From contig NZ_JACIYP010000028.1 in NCBI RefSeq assembly GCF_014359905.1, forward strand, positions 1 to 51,871: a stretch of DNA of 51,871 bases, in the 5' to 3' direction. This document shows, in pieces, positions 27,335 to 36,607 of this stretch; the stretch's first letter is position 1, and every line of letters starts with the position of its first letter. The notes beneath the pieces were generated by a model. That model did no database searches. It had not been told where the DNA came from and was given only the letters and a program-made list of their open reading frames with translations. Position numbers and translations under genes: made by a program. This DNA is from Hoeflea sp. (GTDB lineage Bacteria; Pseudomonadota; Alphaproteobacteria; Rhizobiales; Rhizobiaceae).

Positions 27335-28579
27335 ATGACTCACGCGGACCCTGTCATCAACACCGAACGCCTTCGCCATCTGCTCGACGGCGTAAATGCG
27401 TTCGGTTTCAACGCCGTAACCGGCAGCTACAACCGTGTCGGCTATTCCGACGCCGACATGGCCGTGCGCGACTGGTTTGCCGGTCAGATGGAGAACGACG
27501 GCCTGACGGTCAGCCGCGACGGCGTCAACAATCTCTTCGGGCGCTACGGTCCGGACACCGGTGCCTGCGTGATGGCGGGCTCGCATCTCGACACCGTACC
27601 CGAGGGCGGCGCCTTCGACGGGTCTCTGGGCGCCTGCATTGCGCTCGAATGCGTGCGCGCCATGAAGGACGCCGGGATCGCGCCGCGCACGCCCATTGTG
27701 GTCGCGGCGACGGCGGAGGAGGAAGGCCGGTTCGGCGGCATGTTCGGATCGCAGACGATTGTCGGCGCGGTGACACCCGGCTGGATCGAACAGGCCTCGG
27801 ACAGCGACGGCGTGCGCCTGATCGACGCCATGGCGGCGCAGGGGCTCGATGCCCGCGCCGCCATGGGCGCTGCGTGGGAGCCGGGCTCGATCAGGGCATT
27901 CCTGGAGCTTCACATCGAGCAGGGTCCGGTGCTGGAGCGATCCGCCATCCCCGTCGGCATCGTCGAGGGGATCTCCGGCGTGTGCAATCTGCAGGTCCGC
28001 TACGAGGGCACGGCCAACCACTCCGGCACAACGCCGATGGACATGCGCGCCGACGCCTTTGCCGGGCTCGCCGCCTTCGCCACCACGATTACGCCCATGC
28101 TCAAGGAGCACGGCTCCGGGCAAAGCCGCATCACCATCGGCAAGGTGGAGCTGTCGCCGAACCACGCCCATACCATCCCCGGCGCGGCGGACTTCCTGAT
28201 CAATCTGCGCGACACCTCGGAAATCGTCATGCGTGAACTCCGCGCCGAATGCCTGCGCAATATCAAGATCGCCGCGGCCGCGCATGGGCTCACGTCCGAT
28301 GTGCGGGAAAAAAGCTGGCTGTCGCCGGTGTCCCTGGACCCGGCAATCCGCGATGTCCTGAGCGAGGAAGCGGACCGGCTGGGCTACGCCTCGATCATCA
28401 TGCCCTCTGGCGCCGGCCATGACGCGCAGACGATGCAGTCGCTCTGCCCGTCCGGACTGATCTTCATTCCGAGCCGCAATGGCATCAGCCACGCGCCGGA
28501 GGAATGGAGCGACTGGGCCGACATCGAAAAAGGCGCACAGCTGATGCTCAACGCGCTGGTGCGACTGTCCAGTAGCTGA
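27335..28579 (+). CDS. M20-family amidohydrolase (HyuC/AllC-like, Zn-dependent)
   Basis: 414 residues. The metal-binding motifs of the carbamoylase/allantoate amidohydrolase group are present: AGSHLDTVPEGGAFDG, EEEGRFG, LELHIEQGP and the C-terminal SGAGHDAQ. The dimerisation domain includes GTANHSGTTPMDMRADA. Family members hydrolyse N-carbamoyl amino acids, allantoate or related ureido and amide compounds; the exact substrate is not visible. The ATG at 27335 begins the conserved part. It is divergent from the peptide-type importer operon, so it may act on the imported compound. Its 3' end converges with the NAGGN operon, 8 bases apart. Confidence 0.9.
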   Translation: MTHADPVINTERLRHLLDGVNAFGFNAVTGSYNRVGYSDADMAVRDWFAGQMENDGLTVSRDGVNNLFGRYGPDTGACVMAGSHLDTVPEGGAFDGSLGACIALECVRAMKDAGIAPRTPIVVAATAEEEGRFGGMFGSQTIVGAVTPGWIEQASDSDGVRLIDAMAAQGLDARAAMGAAWEPGSIRAFLELHIEQGPVLERSAIPVGIVEGISGVCNLQVRYEGTANHSGTTPMDMRADAFAGLAAFATTITPMLKEHGSGQSRITIGKVELSPNHAHTIPGAADFLINLRDTSEIVMRELRAECLRNIKIAAAAHGLTSDVREKSWLSPVSLDPAIRDVLSEEADRLGYASIIMPSGAGHDAQTMQSLCPSGLIFIPSRNGISHAPEEWSDWADIEKGAQLMLNALVRLSSS

Positions 28580-28587
28580 CCTGACTT

Positions 28588-29751
28588 CTACTCGCCCAGT
28601 TCCTCGTCGGCAATGGCGGGCGACAGCTCCTGCTCGGCCTCGCCGGCCGGCTGGCGCGTGAAGCCCCTGACGCCCGAGGTCTCCTTGAAATCGCGCTTGA
28701 TCACCACCGGAGAGACGGCATAGGCGGTGATCAGTTCGGCGAGCGAGCGCAGCGCATGGGTGTGGATCCGCTCATAGCCGTGCGAGGCATCGACCCCGAA
28801 GGTGATCAGCGCCGTGCGCACATCGGCGCCGGCCTCGATGGCGCTGGCCGAATCCGAACGGTAATAGCGGAACACGTCCTTCTGGTAACGGATCTCGTTG
28901 TCCTTGCACAGGTTCACCAGTTTCCGGGCGAGGTGATAGTCGAACGGTCCGGTCTGGTCGGCCATGGCGATAGTAACGCCGAATTCATCGGAATTCTGTC
29001 CCGGCGCCGTCGTGCCGTTGTCGACCGCGACCATGGAGGCAACATTGTGGCTGAGCACGGAGGAGGCGCCGACGCCGACTTCCTCGGCGATGGTGAACAG
29101 GAAATGCAGATCGACAGGCATCTCGGCTTCCTCGTCCTGCAGCGCCTTGAGCGCCGCCAGCATCACCGCGACGCCGGCCTTGTTGTCGAGGTGGCGGGAG
29201 ACAATGAAGCCGTTGTGGAGGAATTCCGGCTGGGGATCGATGGCGATGATGTCGCCGATCTCGATGCCGAGCCGGATGACGTCGTCCTTGTTGCGCGAAA
29301 GCGCGTCGATGCGCAGTTCCACATGCTGCCAGCCGACAGGCGCGGAATCGACTTCGTCGTTGAACGTATGTCCGGACGCCTTGAGCGGCAGGATGGTGCC
29401 GGTGTAGGTGCCGCTGTCGGTGAACACGGTGGCGCGTGCACCCTCGGCGAACCGCGCCGACCAGTGGCCGATCGCCACCAGCTCGAGCCGGCCATTGTCC
29501 TTGAGCTGCTTGACCTGCGCGCCAAGTGTGTCGAGATGGGAGACGATGGCGCGCGCACCCTCCTGGCGTTTGCCATGGCGAATGGCGCGGATCGCTCCGC
29601 GCCGCGTCAGTTCCACATTCAAGCCTTGACGCTCGAGCTCCTGAGAGACGAAGCGAACGACGGTGTCGGTATAGCCGGTCGGACTTGGGATCTTGAGAAG
29701 CTTCTCCAGAATGTGAAGCATGTAGTCGTGATCGATTGCCAGGCGTGACAC
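28588..29751 (-). CDS. M42-family metallopeptidase of the NAGGN osmoprotectant operon
   Basis: 387 residues. The two-metal site of M28/M42 aminopeptidases is recognisable in VSHLDTLG, SRHLDNKAG, TIAEEVGVG and the late ASHGYERIHTHA segment. It is the third gene after asnO and ngg, the position held by the 'NAGGN system M42 peptidase' family. It probably turns over N-acetylglutaminylglutamine amide or a related dipeptide; this is inferred from operon membership. The GTG start at 29751 overlaps the ngg stop by one base. Confidence 0.9.
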   Translation of the reverse strand: MSRLAIDHDYMLHILEKLLKIPSPTGYTDTVVRFVSQELERQGLNVELTRRGAIRAIRHGKRQEGARAIVSHLDTLGAQVKQLKDNGRLELVAIGHWSARFAEGARATVFTDSGTYTGTILPLKASGHTFNDEVDSAPVGWQHVELRIDALSRNKDDVIRLGIEIGDIIAIDPQPEFLHNGFIVSRHLDNKAGVAVMLAALKALQDEEAEMPVDLHFLFTIAEEVGVGASSVLSHNVASMVAVDNGTTAPGQNSDEFGVTIAMADQTGPFDYHLARKLVNLCKDNEIRYQKDVFRYYRSDSASAIEAGADVRTALITFGVDASHGYERIHTHALRSLAELITAYAVSPVVIKRDFKETSGVRGFTRQPAGEAEQELSPAIADEELGE

Positions 29752-31580
29752 TAGCTGCCTCCCTCTCGTTCCTTTTGCATGGTCTGGCGCGCGGCCGCAG
29801 GCATAGATAACGGAAAAAGCAGATCGATGAAACGTTCGGCGGTGGGCTGCGGCTCGTGATTGGCGAGACCGGGCCGTTCATTGGCCTCGATGAACGCATA
29901 GTCCGGCCGGCTCGGCGATTTGACCATCAGGTCGATGCCGGTGACCGGAATGTCGATGGCGCGCGCGGCGGCGATTGCCGCCTTGACCAGGGTTGAATCA
30001 ACGATGTCGGTGACATCGTGGATGGTTCCGCCGGTATGCAGATTGGCCGTCTTGCGGACGGCGACCTCGGTTTCCTTCTGCAGGACGTCGTCGAGCCCAT
30101 AGCCCGCTTCGCGCAGGGTGCGCTCGGTCTCGGCATCGAGCGGAATGCGCGATTCGCCCCCGGTCGCTGCCGCCCGGCGCCGGCTCTGCGCCTCGATCAG
30201 CTGCCGCACCGTGCGCTCCCCATCGCCCACGATCGAGGGTGGACGCCGGATCGCCGCGGCGACAACGCGGTAATTGATGACAACGAGCCGCAGGTCCTCG
30301 CCCTCGATATAGTCCTCGAGCAGCACCGTTTCCGACACGCCCTTCGCCGCGGCAATCGCCGCCTTCACGTCCTCGGGGTCGGACACGCCGACCGAGATGC
30401 CGCGGCCCTGCTCGCCGCGCGCCGGCTTGACCACGATGCGGCCGCAGCGCTTGACGAATTCGGCAATCTCGTCGGGGCTCGCGCCGCCGTCGAGCTGCGC
30501 CGGAACACGCACGCCGGCGGCGGAAACCAGGCGCCGGGTCATCGACTTGTCGTCGCAGATCGACATCGCCACGGCGGAGGTGAGTTCGGTCAGGCTCTCG
30601 CGGCACAGAACCGACCGCCCGCCCTGCGTCAGGCGGAAATAGCCGGCTTCGGCGTCAACGGCCTCGACATGGATGCCCCTGCGCCGGGCTTCCTTGACGA
30701 TGATCTTGGCATAGGGGTTGAAGGCCTCGTCCGCCTCGGGCCCGGTGTAGAGCACCTCGTTGATGGTGTTCTTGCGCTTGACCGAGAAAAACGACACCCG
30801 CCGGAAGCCGAGCTTTTCATAGAGCGCGATCGCCTGCTCGTTGTCATGCAGGACCGAGAGATCGAGAAAGGCCGCGCGGCGCGTGGTGAAATACTCCGCC
30901 AGGCGCCGCACCAGCGCTTCGCCGATGCCCGGATGCCGGGCGGCGGGGTCGACGGCCAGGCACCACAGCGAGGAACCCTTCTCCGGATCGTTGAAGGCGC
31001 GCATGTGGTCGACGCCGGTCACCGTGCCCAGCAGCTCCCCGGTCTGCTCGTCCTCGGCGACGAAATAGATGATGGTGCGCGCGTCGCGCTTGGACCAGAA
31101 GAATTCCGGCGGCACCGGAATCATCGACCGGCCCGCATAGATGCGGTTGATTGCATCGGCATCCGACTGCGATGTCAGCCGCCTTATGAAAAAGCCTTTC
31201 GGCGATTTCGGCGAGGCGCGGTAGCGCGCCAGGTCGAGCCGGAACGTGTGCGACGGGTCGAGGAACAGCTCCTGCGGCGCATTGGCCAGCAGCACATGCG
31301 GATCGCGCACATAGACCGCGATATCGCGGCGGTCCGGCTGCTCGGCGCTCAAGGCCGAAATCATCGATTCGGTATTGTCGAAGGTCTGCGCGAAGACCAG
31401 GCGGCCCCAGCCGCAGTCGAGCGCGAATTCCGGCGTCATCCGCGTCGCTTCCTCGCCATGGGGCGGAACCGGAGGCTTGAGGCCCTGCTCGCGCATGCGC
31501 TTGAGCCGATGCGCATAGGCGTCGCGCCCCTGGCGCTCGCGCGAGCCGCTCCTGGCGCCGTCCTTGCCCTTGTCCGTCAT
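29751..31580 (-). CDS. ngg: N-acetylglutaminylglutamine synthetase (GNAT and ATP-grasp)
   Basis: 609 residues. An N-terminal GNAT acetyltransferase domain (about 110-270; LWCLAVDPAARHPGIGEALV, LHDNEQAIALYEKLGFRRVS) is followed by an ATP-grasp ligase domain (about 310-590; VVKPARGEQGRGISVGV, LEDYIEGEDLRLVVI, IEANERPGLANHEP). It makes the N-acetylglutaminylglutamine dipeptide, acetylation and ligation being combined in one protein. The start at 31580 (MTDKGKDG) is preferred; it lies 7 bases after the asnO stop. It works with AsnO, which amidates the product. Confidence 0.93.
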   Translation of the reverse strand: MTDKGKDGARSGSRERQGRDAYAHRLKRMREQGLKPPVPPHGEEATRMTPEFALDCGWGRLVFAQTFDNTESMISALSAEQPDRRDIAVYVRDPHVLLANAPQELFLDPSHTFRLDLARYRASPKSPKGFFIRRLTSQSDADAINRIYAGRSMIPVPPEFFWSKRDARTIIYFVAEDEQTGELLGTVTGVDHMRAFNDPEKGSSLWCLAVDPAARHPGIGEALVRRLAEYFTTRRAAFLDLSVLHDNEQAIALYEKLGFRRVSFFSVKRKNTINEVLYTGPEADEAFNPYAKIIVKEARRRGIHVEAVDAEAGYFRLTQGGRSVLCRESLTELTSAVAMSICDDKSMTRRLVSAAGVRVPAQLDGGASPDEIAEFVKRCGRIVVKPARGEQGRGISVGVSDPEDVKAAIAAAKGVSETVLLEDYIEGEDLRLVVINYRVVAAAIRRPPSIVGDGERTVRQLIEAQSRRRAAATGGESRIPLDAETERTLREAGYGLDDVLQKETEVAVRKTANLHTGGTIHDVTDIVDSTLVKAAIAAARAIDIPVTGIDLMVKSPSRPDYAFIEANERPGLANHEPQPTAERFIDLLFPLSMPAAARQTMQKEREGGS

Positions 31581-31587
31581 GACGGTC

Positions 31588-33363
31588 TCACACTCCGTGT
31601 GTCTGCAGCCACATTTCCAGAAGCGCCACCTGCCACAATTCCGATCCGCGCAGCGGCGTGATGTGGCTGGCCGGGTCGGCAAACAGCGTGTCGAGGTAAT
31701 CCTGCTTGAACAGGCCGCGCTCGCGCGCGGCTTGCGACCCGAGCGAATCCTTGACCATGTCGAGATATTCGCCCTGGATGTATTTGAGCTGCGGGACGGG
31801 GAAATAGCCCTTCTTGCGGTCGATCACCTCATGCGGCACGACCAGGCGCGCGGCGTCCTTGAGCACGCCCTTGCCGTTGTCGTTCAGTTTGAACTCCGGC
31901 GGGATCGTCGCGGCCAGTTCCACCAGTTCATGATCGAGGAACGGCACGCGCGCCTCGAGCCCCCAGGCCATCGTCATGTTGTCGACGCGCTTGACCGGAT
32001 CGTCGACCAGCATGACGTGCGAGTCGAGCCGCAGCGCCCGATCGACCGGAGTTGCAGCACCATCCCCGAGCAGATGATCGCTGACAAACGAGCGGCTGAC
32101 ATCGCTGTCGGCGATCCACCGGTCGCCCAGCTGCGACTTCAGCGTCTCGTGGGTGCGGTCGAAGAACACCTTGGCGTAATCGCCGACGACGTCGTTGGAA
32201 TTGGCCAGCGGCGGGTACCAGTGGTAGCCGCCGAACACCTCGTCGGCGCCCTGGCCCGACTGCACCACCTTGATGTGCTTGGAGACTTCGCGGCTCAAAA
32301 GGAAGAAGCCGATATTGTCATAGGACACCATCGGCTCCGACATGGCGGCGATGGTGTCGGGCAGATGGCTGATCAGGTCGGCCGAGGGCACGAAGATCTT
32401 GTGATGGTCGGTGTCGAAGGTCTTGGCGATCAGGTCGGAATAGACGAACTCGTCGCCCTTCTCGCCATTGGCCTCCTCGAATCCGATGGAAAACGTCATC
32501 AGGTCCTTCTGGCCTTCCTCGGCCAGAAGCCCGACGATCAGGCTCGAATCGACGCCGCCCGACAAGAGCACGCCGACCGGAACGTCGGCCACCATGCGGC
32601 GGCGCACGGCAAGCCTCAGCGCATCATGCACCTTGTCGCGCCAGTCGTTGCGCGTCAGGCCCGCGTCCTGGCTCAGACGCTGATAGGGCGGAGACCAGTA
32701 AAGCCGGTCGGTCGACGAGCCGTCGGCGGCAATGCGCCTTGTGGTCGCCGGCTGCAGCTTGCGCACACCCTTGAGAATGGTGCGCGGCGGCGGCACCACG
32801 GCGTGAAAGCTCATGTAATTGTGCAGCGCCTCGCGGTCGATATCGGTGTCGATGCCGCCGGCTTTCAGAAGCGCCGGCAGGAAGGAGGCGAAGCGGATGC
32901 GGCTTGCGTCCTGAGCATAATAAAGCGGCTTGATGCCGAAACGGTCGCGCGCCAGTACCACGTCGCCAGTGTCGCGCTCATGGATGGCGAAGGCGAACAT
33001 GCCGTGGAACCGCTCGACACAGGCCTCGCCCCATTTGTGGTAGGCCTTGAGCACCACTTCGGTATCGCCATGGGAGAAGAAGCTGTAGCCCTCGGCGCTG
33101 AGTTCTGCGCGCAGTTCGGGATAATTGTAGATGCAGCCATTGAAGACGATGGTCAGGCCAAGCGCCGAATCCACCATCGGCTGGGCAGCCTTTTCCGACA
33201 GGTCGATGATCTTGAGCCGCCTGTGCCCGAAGGCAACGCGGCCCTGGGCGACGATGCCGCTTCCATCGGGTCCGCGCGGGGCCATGGCGTCCGCCATGCG
33301 CGCAACGGCTGCAGTATCGGCAAACGCGCCGTCGACACGGATTTCCCCGGCAATTCCACACAT
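31588..33363 (-). CDS. asnO: asparagine-synthase-like amidotransferase for NAGGN
   Basis: 591 residues. An N-terminal class II glutamine amidotransferase domain has catalytic Cys2 (MCGIAGEIRV). A C-terminal ATP pyrophosphatase domain has the PP-loop VLLSGGVDSSLIVGLLAEEG. It transfers ammonia from glutamine to N-acetylglutaminylglutamine to form the amide, a dipeptide osmoprotectant known from rhizobia and pseudomonads. Identification as AsnO rather than AsnB rests on the adjacent ngg and M42 genes. It is first in its operon. The promoter must lie in the 270 bases upstream, where no GGAAC box is present on this strand. Confidence 0.93.
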   Translation of the reverse strand: MCGIAGEIRVDGAFADTAAVARMADAMAPRGPDGSGIVAQGRVAFGHRRLKIIDLSEKAAQPMVDSALGLTIVFNGCIYNYPELRAELSAEGYSFFSHGDTEVVLKAYHKWGEACVERFHGMFAFAIHERDTGDVVLARDRFGIKPLYYAQDASRIRFASFLPALLKAGGIDTDIDREALHNYMSFHAVVPPPRTILKGVRKLQPATTRRIAADGSSTDRLYWSPPYQRLSQDAGLTRNDWRDKVHDALRLAVRRRMVADVPVGVLLSGGVDSSLIVGLLAEEGQKDLMTFSIGFEEANGEKGDEFVYSDLIAKTFDTDHHKIFVPSADLISHLPDTIAAMSEPMVSYDNIGFFLLSREVSKHIKVVQSGQGADEVFGGYHWYPPLANSNDVVGDYAKVFFDRTHETLKSQLGDRWIADSDVSRSFVSDHLLGDGAATPVDRALRLDSHVMLVDDPVKRVDNMTMAWGLEARVPFLDHELVELAATIPPEFKLNDNGKGVLKDAARLVVPHEVIDRKKGYFPVPQLKYIQGEYLDMVKDSLGSQAARERGLFKQDYLDTLFADPASHITPLRGSELWQVALLEMWLQTHGV

Positions 33364-33584
33364 TTTGTTTTCAGTCCCCGATTATTGGTTTCGTGCAGAC
33401 AAAACAGGCATGTCGCCAAGGCTGCACAAAGAGGCATCGCGGCAAGGCGCGGCGCAAAGTGATGGGGAGTATCTAGTCATACAAGCCCCGGAAATCAAAT
33501 GTTTGCGGGACAATTGAGGCACATCGGAGGTGCTCTCGCAATTATGGGCGACGATCAAAACACGGAAAAATGCAGGATCGTCGC

Positions 33585-33613
33585 ACCGGCTGGTCCCGGT
33601 GGGACCAGCCGGT
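33585..33613 (-). terminator. hairpin at the end of the ten-gene catabolic operon
   Basis: A 13-bp perfect stem (ACCGGCTGGTCCC / GGGACCAGCCGGT, GGT loop) lies 20 bases after the ridA stop. A T-run occurs only about 15 bases later. It probably ends the operon transcript and insulates asnO. Confidence 0.7.
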
Positions 33614-33632
33614 TGAGTTCGGGCGGCCCGGA

Positions 33633-33980
33633 TCAGACAGCCGCGATGACGATGATCTCGACCTTGTAGTCGGGCGTGGCGAGCTTGGCCTCGCCGGTGG
33701 CGCGCGCGGGCGCGTTGCCCTGCGAGACCCAGCCGTCCCAGACAGCGTTCATCTCGGCAAAATCATCCATCGACGCCATCCAGATCGTGGTCTGCAGGAT
33801 CTTGCTCTTGTCCGAGCCGACGGAGGCGAGCAGCCGGTCGATATTGGCGAGGATGTCCTGGGTCTGCACCGTGACGCTGGCGCCTGCAGTGCCGACCTGG
33901 CCGGCCAGATAGACGAGGCCGCCATGGACGACGGCCTGGCTCATGCGCGGTCCGGTTTCGATGCGTTTGATATCACTCAT
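33633..33980 (-). CDS. RidA-family protein
   Basis: 115 residues of the RidA/YjgF/UK114 family. AVVHGGLVYLAGQVGTAG and the C-terminal PARATGEAKLATPDYKVEII block hold the catalytic Arg and Glu region. RidA hydrolyses reactive enamines and imines produced by PLP or flavin enzymes. As last gene, with a 4-base overlap with the FAD oxidoreductase, it is placed to clear an imine formed by that oxidase or the aminotransferase. Confidence 0.9.
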   Translation of the reverse strand: MSDIKRIETGPRMSQAVVHGGLVYLAGQVGTAGASVTVQTQDILANIDRLLASVGSDKSKILQTTIWMASMDDFAEMNAVWDGWVSQGNAPARATGEAKLATPDYKVEIIVIAAV

Positions 33981-35104
33981 GTGTTTTGTCCTTGTTGAAA
34001 ATTCAGTGCCGCCCGCCCGGGGCTAAGTGCGTCCGTTACGGTCTGGCCCAGCGGCGACGGGCGCCCGAGGCAAAGATCGGCAGCCAGTTCCGACAGCGCC
34101 GGCGCCGTCTGCATACCATAGCCGCCCTGACCCGCAAGCCAGAAGAACCCGTTGTCCTCGGGCGCAAAGCCCACCACCGGCGACCGGTCGGGGGCAAAGG
34201 TGCGCATGCCCGCCCAGGTATGCTCGAGCCGTGTCACCGGCGTGGTGACCGCCTGCTCGTAGCGGTGCAGGCCCTCGGCGATCACCATGTCGTCGGCCCA
34301 GACGTCATGCGCATCGACCGGGTCCTCGTCGGCCGGCGAAATCATCAGCTTGCCGGCTTCGGGCTTGGCGTACCACTGGTCGCCGGCATTGGCGAAGAGC
34401 GGCCAGCGGGTGATGTCATGACCGTCAGGCGCCGGGATCAGCGCAGCCGACCGGCGCAGCGCCTGCAGGCCGAGCGTCCGGACGCCGGCCATGTGCGCCA
34501 CCGCATCGGCCCAGCCGCCGGCGGCATTGATCAGCACAGGGGCGGTGAAGCTTCCCGCGGGTGTCTCCACCGACCAGAGGCCGTCGCGGCGGGTGATCGA
34601 CTGCACCGGCGCGCCGGTGACGATCCTGCCGCCATGGCGGCGCAGCTTGCGGGCAAAGCCCTGCAGCATGCGGTCGACATCGATGTCCTGCGCATCCCAT
34701 TCGATCGCGGCCGATGCGATTGCGTCGGGGCGCAGGATCGGCACCAGTTCGACCGCCTGGGCGGCCGAGAGCCGTTCCAGCCCGTCGCTGCCGTCGAGAT
34801 AGGCTTCGAACTTGGCCATGTCCTCATCGGTGGCGAGCAGCAGCTCGCCGCGCGGAGACAAGAGGCTGGTGTCGGACACGCCTTCCGGACTTGCCAGGAA
34901 CGGCGCCGATGCGGCGTTGAGCGCCCGGAGCGTGGCGTTGCCGTAATTGCGGATGAAGATCGCCGCGGAGCGGCCTGAGGAGTGATGGCCGATCGCCGGC
35001 TCGGCCTCGAGCACGGTCACTGACGCCTCCGCCGCCAGTTGCGCCGCCGCACTGATGCCGGCGATGCCGCCGCCGATCACCAGAATGTCGCTGTTCGTGC
35101 TCAT
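33977..35104 (-). CDS. FAD-dependent oxidoreductase (DAO/DadA-like)
   Basis: 375 residues. The Rossmann dinucleotide motif ILVIGGGIAGISAAAQLAAE is at the N-terminus, followed by EPAIGHHSSGRSAAIFI. The C-terminal part has WAGMRTFAPDRSPVVGFAP and WLAGQGGYGMQTAPALSELA, typical of the DAO family that oxidises amines and amino acids to imines. The substrate is unknown. Both ends overlap neighbours by 4 bases (acetylpolyamine-hydrolase-like gene upstream, ridA downstream), which indicates tight coupling. An amine oxidation step in the pathway is inferred. Confidence 0.9.
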   Translation of the reverse strand: MSTNSDILVIGGGIAGISAAAQLAAEASVTVLEAEPAIGHHSSGRSAAIFIRNYGNATLRALNAASAPFLASPEGVSDTSLLSPRGELLLATDEDMAKFEAYLDGSDGLERLSAAQAVELVPILRPDAIASAAIEWDAQDIDVDRMLQGFARKLRRHGGRIVTGAPVQSITRRDGLWSVETPAGSFTAPVLINAAGGWADAVAHMAGVRTLGLQALRRSAALIPAPDGHDITRWPLFANAGDQWYAKPEAGKLMISPADEDPVDAHDVWADDMVIAEGLHRYEQAVTTPVTRLEHTWAGMRTFAPDRSPVVGFAPEDNGFFWLAGQGGYGMQTAPALSELAADLCLGRPSPLGQTVTDALSPGRAALNFQQGQNT

Positions 35105-36123
35105 CCCGCCTCATAGCCTCCGAGAAAGCTTGTCAGATTGTCGCCCAGATCCGCAGACAGATAGCCGCCTTCCTGCACGATGACCGCAGGAAGGTCCAGT
35201 CCCGCAATGCGCGCTGCGATCCGCGCAAAGCCCGGCGTCGTCACCTTGAAGCCGTGGAACGGATCGTTCTCGTGGGCGTCGAGCCCGAGCGCCAGCACCA
35301 GCACGTCGGCGCCGAAGGCGCGGATGCGGGCGAGCGCGGCATCGAGCGCCACCAGATAGTCTTCTGTCACCGTGCCGCGCGGCAGCGGCAGGTTGAGATT
35401 GTATCCCATCCCCTCGCCCTCGCCCCGCTCCGCGGCGTGCCCCCAGAAGAATGGATAGAACCGCGCCGGATCGGCATGGATCGAGACGGTGAGCACGTCG
35501 CGGCGCTGATAGAAGATCCCTTGCGTGCCGTTGCCGTGATGCACGTCGACATCGAGGATCGCCGGACGGCGGCCCGCGCGCAGCAGGGCTTGCGCGGCAA
35601 TCGCCGCATTGTTGAGGAAGCAGAAGCCCCCGGCCAGATCGCCGAAGGCATGATGCCCAGGCGGGCGGCAGAGCGCATAGACCGTGCGCTCGCCGCCCAG
35701 CACCCCGTCCGCGGCGCTCAGGGCCGACTGGGCCGACCAGTAGGCCGATTGCCAGGTGCCGGCCGCGATCGGGCAGGACGTGTCTGTCTGGTGGAAGCCC
35801 GCCTGCCCCGCCGCCGAACTCGGATAGCTTGCCGTCCGCCGGTCGGGATGCACATTGGGGATGACCTCGTCGGACGCCCCTTCCGTGCGCTGCCAGCGCG
35901 CGTGTATGGTCTCGAGGAAAGTGAGATATTCCGGCGAATGGATCTCGGCGATCGGACCCGACCCATGGTCGGCGGGCGCGCTGAACTCGCATCCTGCCGC
36001 CCGGGCGCCGCGGCTCAACTCGTCGATGCGCTGCGGCTGTTCCGGATTGGCAGACAGCCTGCCGTTCGACATGAAGTGTTTCGGGTCATGCGCCCGCTGG
36101 CGCGCATCGAACACCGCCCTCAT
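35101..36123 (-). CDS. acetylpolyamine amidohydrolase-like (class II HDAC family)
   Basis: 340 residues. The histone-deacetylase fold is shown by CRPPGHHAFGDLAGGFCFLN, with the tandem His pair, and by DVDVHHGNGTQGIFY, with Asp and His zinc ligands. GYNLNLPLPRGTVTEDYLVA and the tail VIVQEGGYLSADLGDNL are also present. The N-terminus MRAVFDARQRAHDPKHFMSN is that of bacterial acetylpolyamine amidohydrolases. It would remove acetyl groups from N-acetylated amines. Its neighbours include a polyamine-type importer, so an N-acetylated amine is a reasonable substrate; this is not proven. Confidence 0.9.
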   Translation of the reverse strand: MRAVFDARQRAHDPKHFMSNGRLSANPEQPQRIDELSRGARAAGCEFSAPADHGSGPIAEIHSPEYLTFLETIHARWQRTEGASDEVIPNVHPDRRTASYPSSAAGQAGFHQTDTSCPIAAGTWQSAYWSAQSALSAADGVLGGERTVYALCRPPGHHAFGDLAGGFCFLNNAAIAAQALLRAGRRPAILDVDVHHGNGTQGIFYQRRDVLTVSIHADPARFYPFFWGHAAERGEGEGMGYNLNLPLPRGTVTEDYLVALDAALARIRAFGADVLVLALGLDAHENDPFHGFKVTTPGFARIAARIAGLDLPAVIVQEGGYLSADLGDNLTSFLGGYEAG

Positions 36124-36605
36124 ATCTCGTCTCCCAACGCGTCGAACGGCTGGCCGGCCAGGGTCATGAACTGGGTCTCGGCGGCGGGGACGAAGCCCAG
36201 CCGCTCATAGAAGGCCATGGCCTTGGGATTGTCATGATAGACGCCCAGCCGGATGAAGCCGGCGTCCCAGGCCTCCAGTCCGGCCTTGCGGACCGCCGCC
36301 AGCAACCGCTGGCCAAGCTGCTTGCCGCGGGCCTCTTCGGCTACCCAGAGATCGGATACATACAGGCCGACCGCGCCATTGACCGTCGAGAAGAAGGGCG
36401 AATAGGCGGCGACCCCGATGATATCCCCGTCCTCCGTGACGGCGAGCAACGCATTGAGGACCGGCGCCGGTCCGAAGCAGAATCGGGCGATGTCGGCGTC
36501 GGTGGCGCGGTGCTCGTCGCCCATGTCCGCCGACAGTTGCGCCAGCGCCCGGTTCAGCCTCGCCGCATCCGCGGCAACCGCCTGCCTGATGATGATGTCA
36601 TTCAT
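36120..36605 (-). CDS. GNAT-family N-acetyltransferase
   Basis: 161 residues with the GNAT acetyl-CoA block LWVAEEARGKQLGQRLLAAV and the C-terminal YHDNPKAMAFYERLGFVPA. The ATG at 36605 lies two bases after the stop of the BKACE gene; a TTG at 36611 is possible but less likely. Its stop overlaps the acetylpolyamine-hydrolase-like gene by 4 bases. Finding an acetyltransferase next to a deacetylase suggests acetyl protection and removal of an amine within one pathway, which is inference. Confidence 0.88.
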   Translation of the reverse strand: MNDIIIRQAVAADAARLNRALAQLSADMGDEHRATDADIARFCFGPAPVLNALLAVTEDGDIIGVAAYSPFFSTVNGAVGLYVSDLWVAEEARGKQLGQRLLAAVRKAGLEAWDAGFIRLGVYHDNPKAMAFYERLGFVPAAETQFMTLAGQPFDALGDEI

Positions 36606-36607
36606 GC

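Noticed and set aside
31588-33363. Primary asparagine synthetase AsnB
   Set aside because: The adjacent ngg and M42 genes make the NAGGN-specific AsnO the better assignment.
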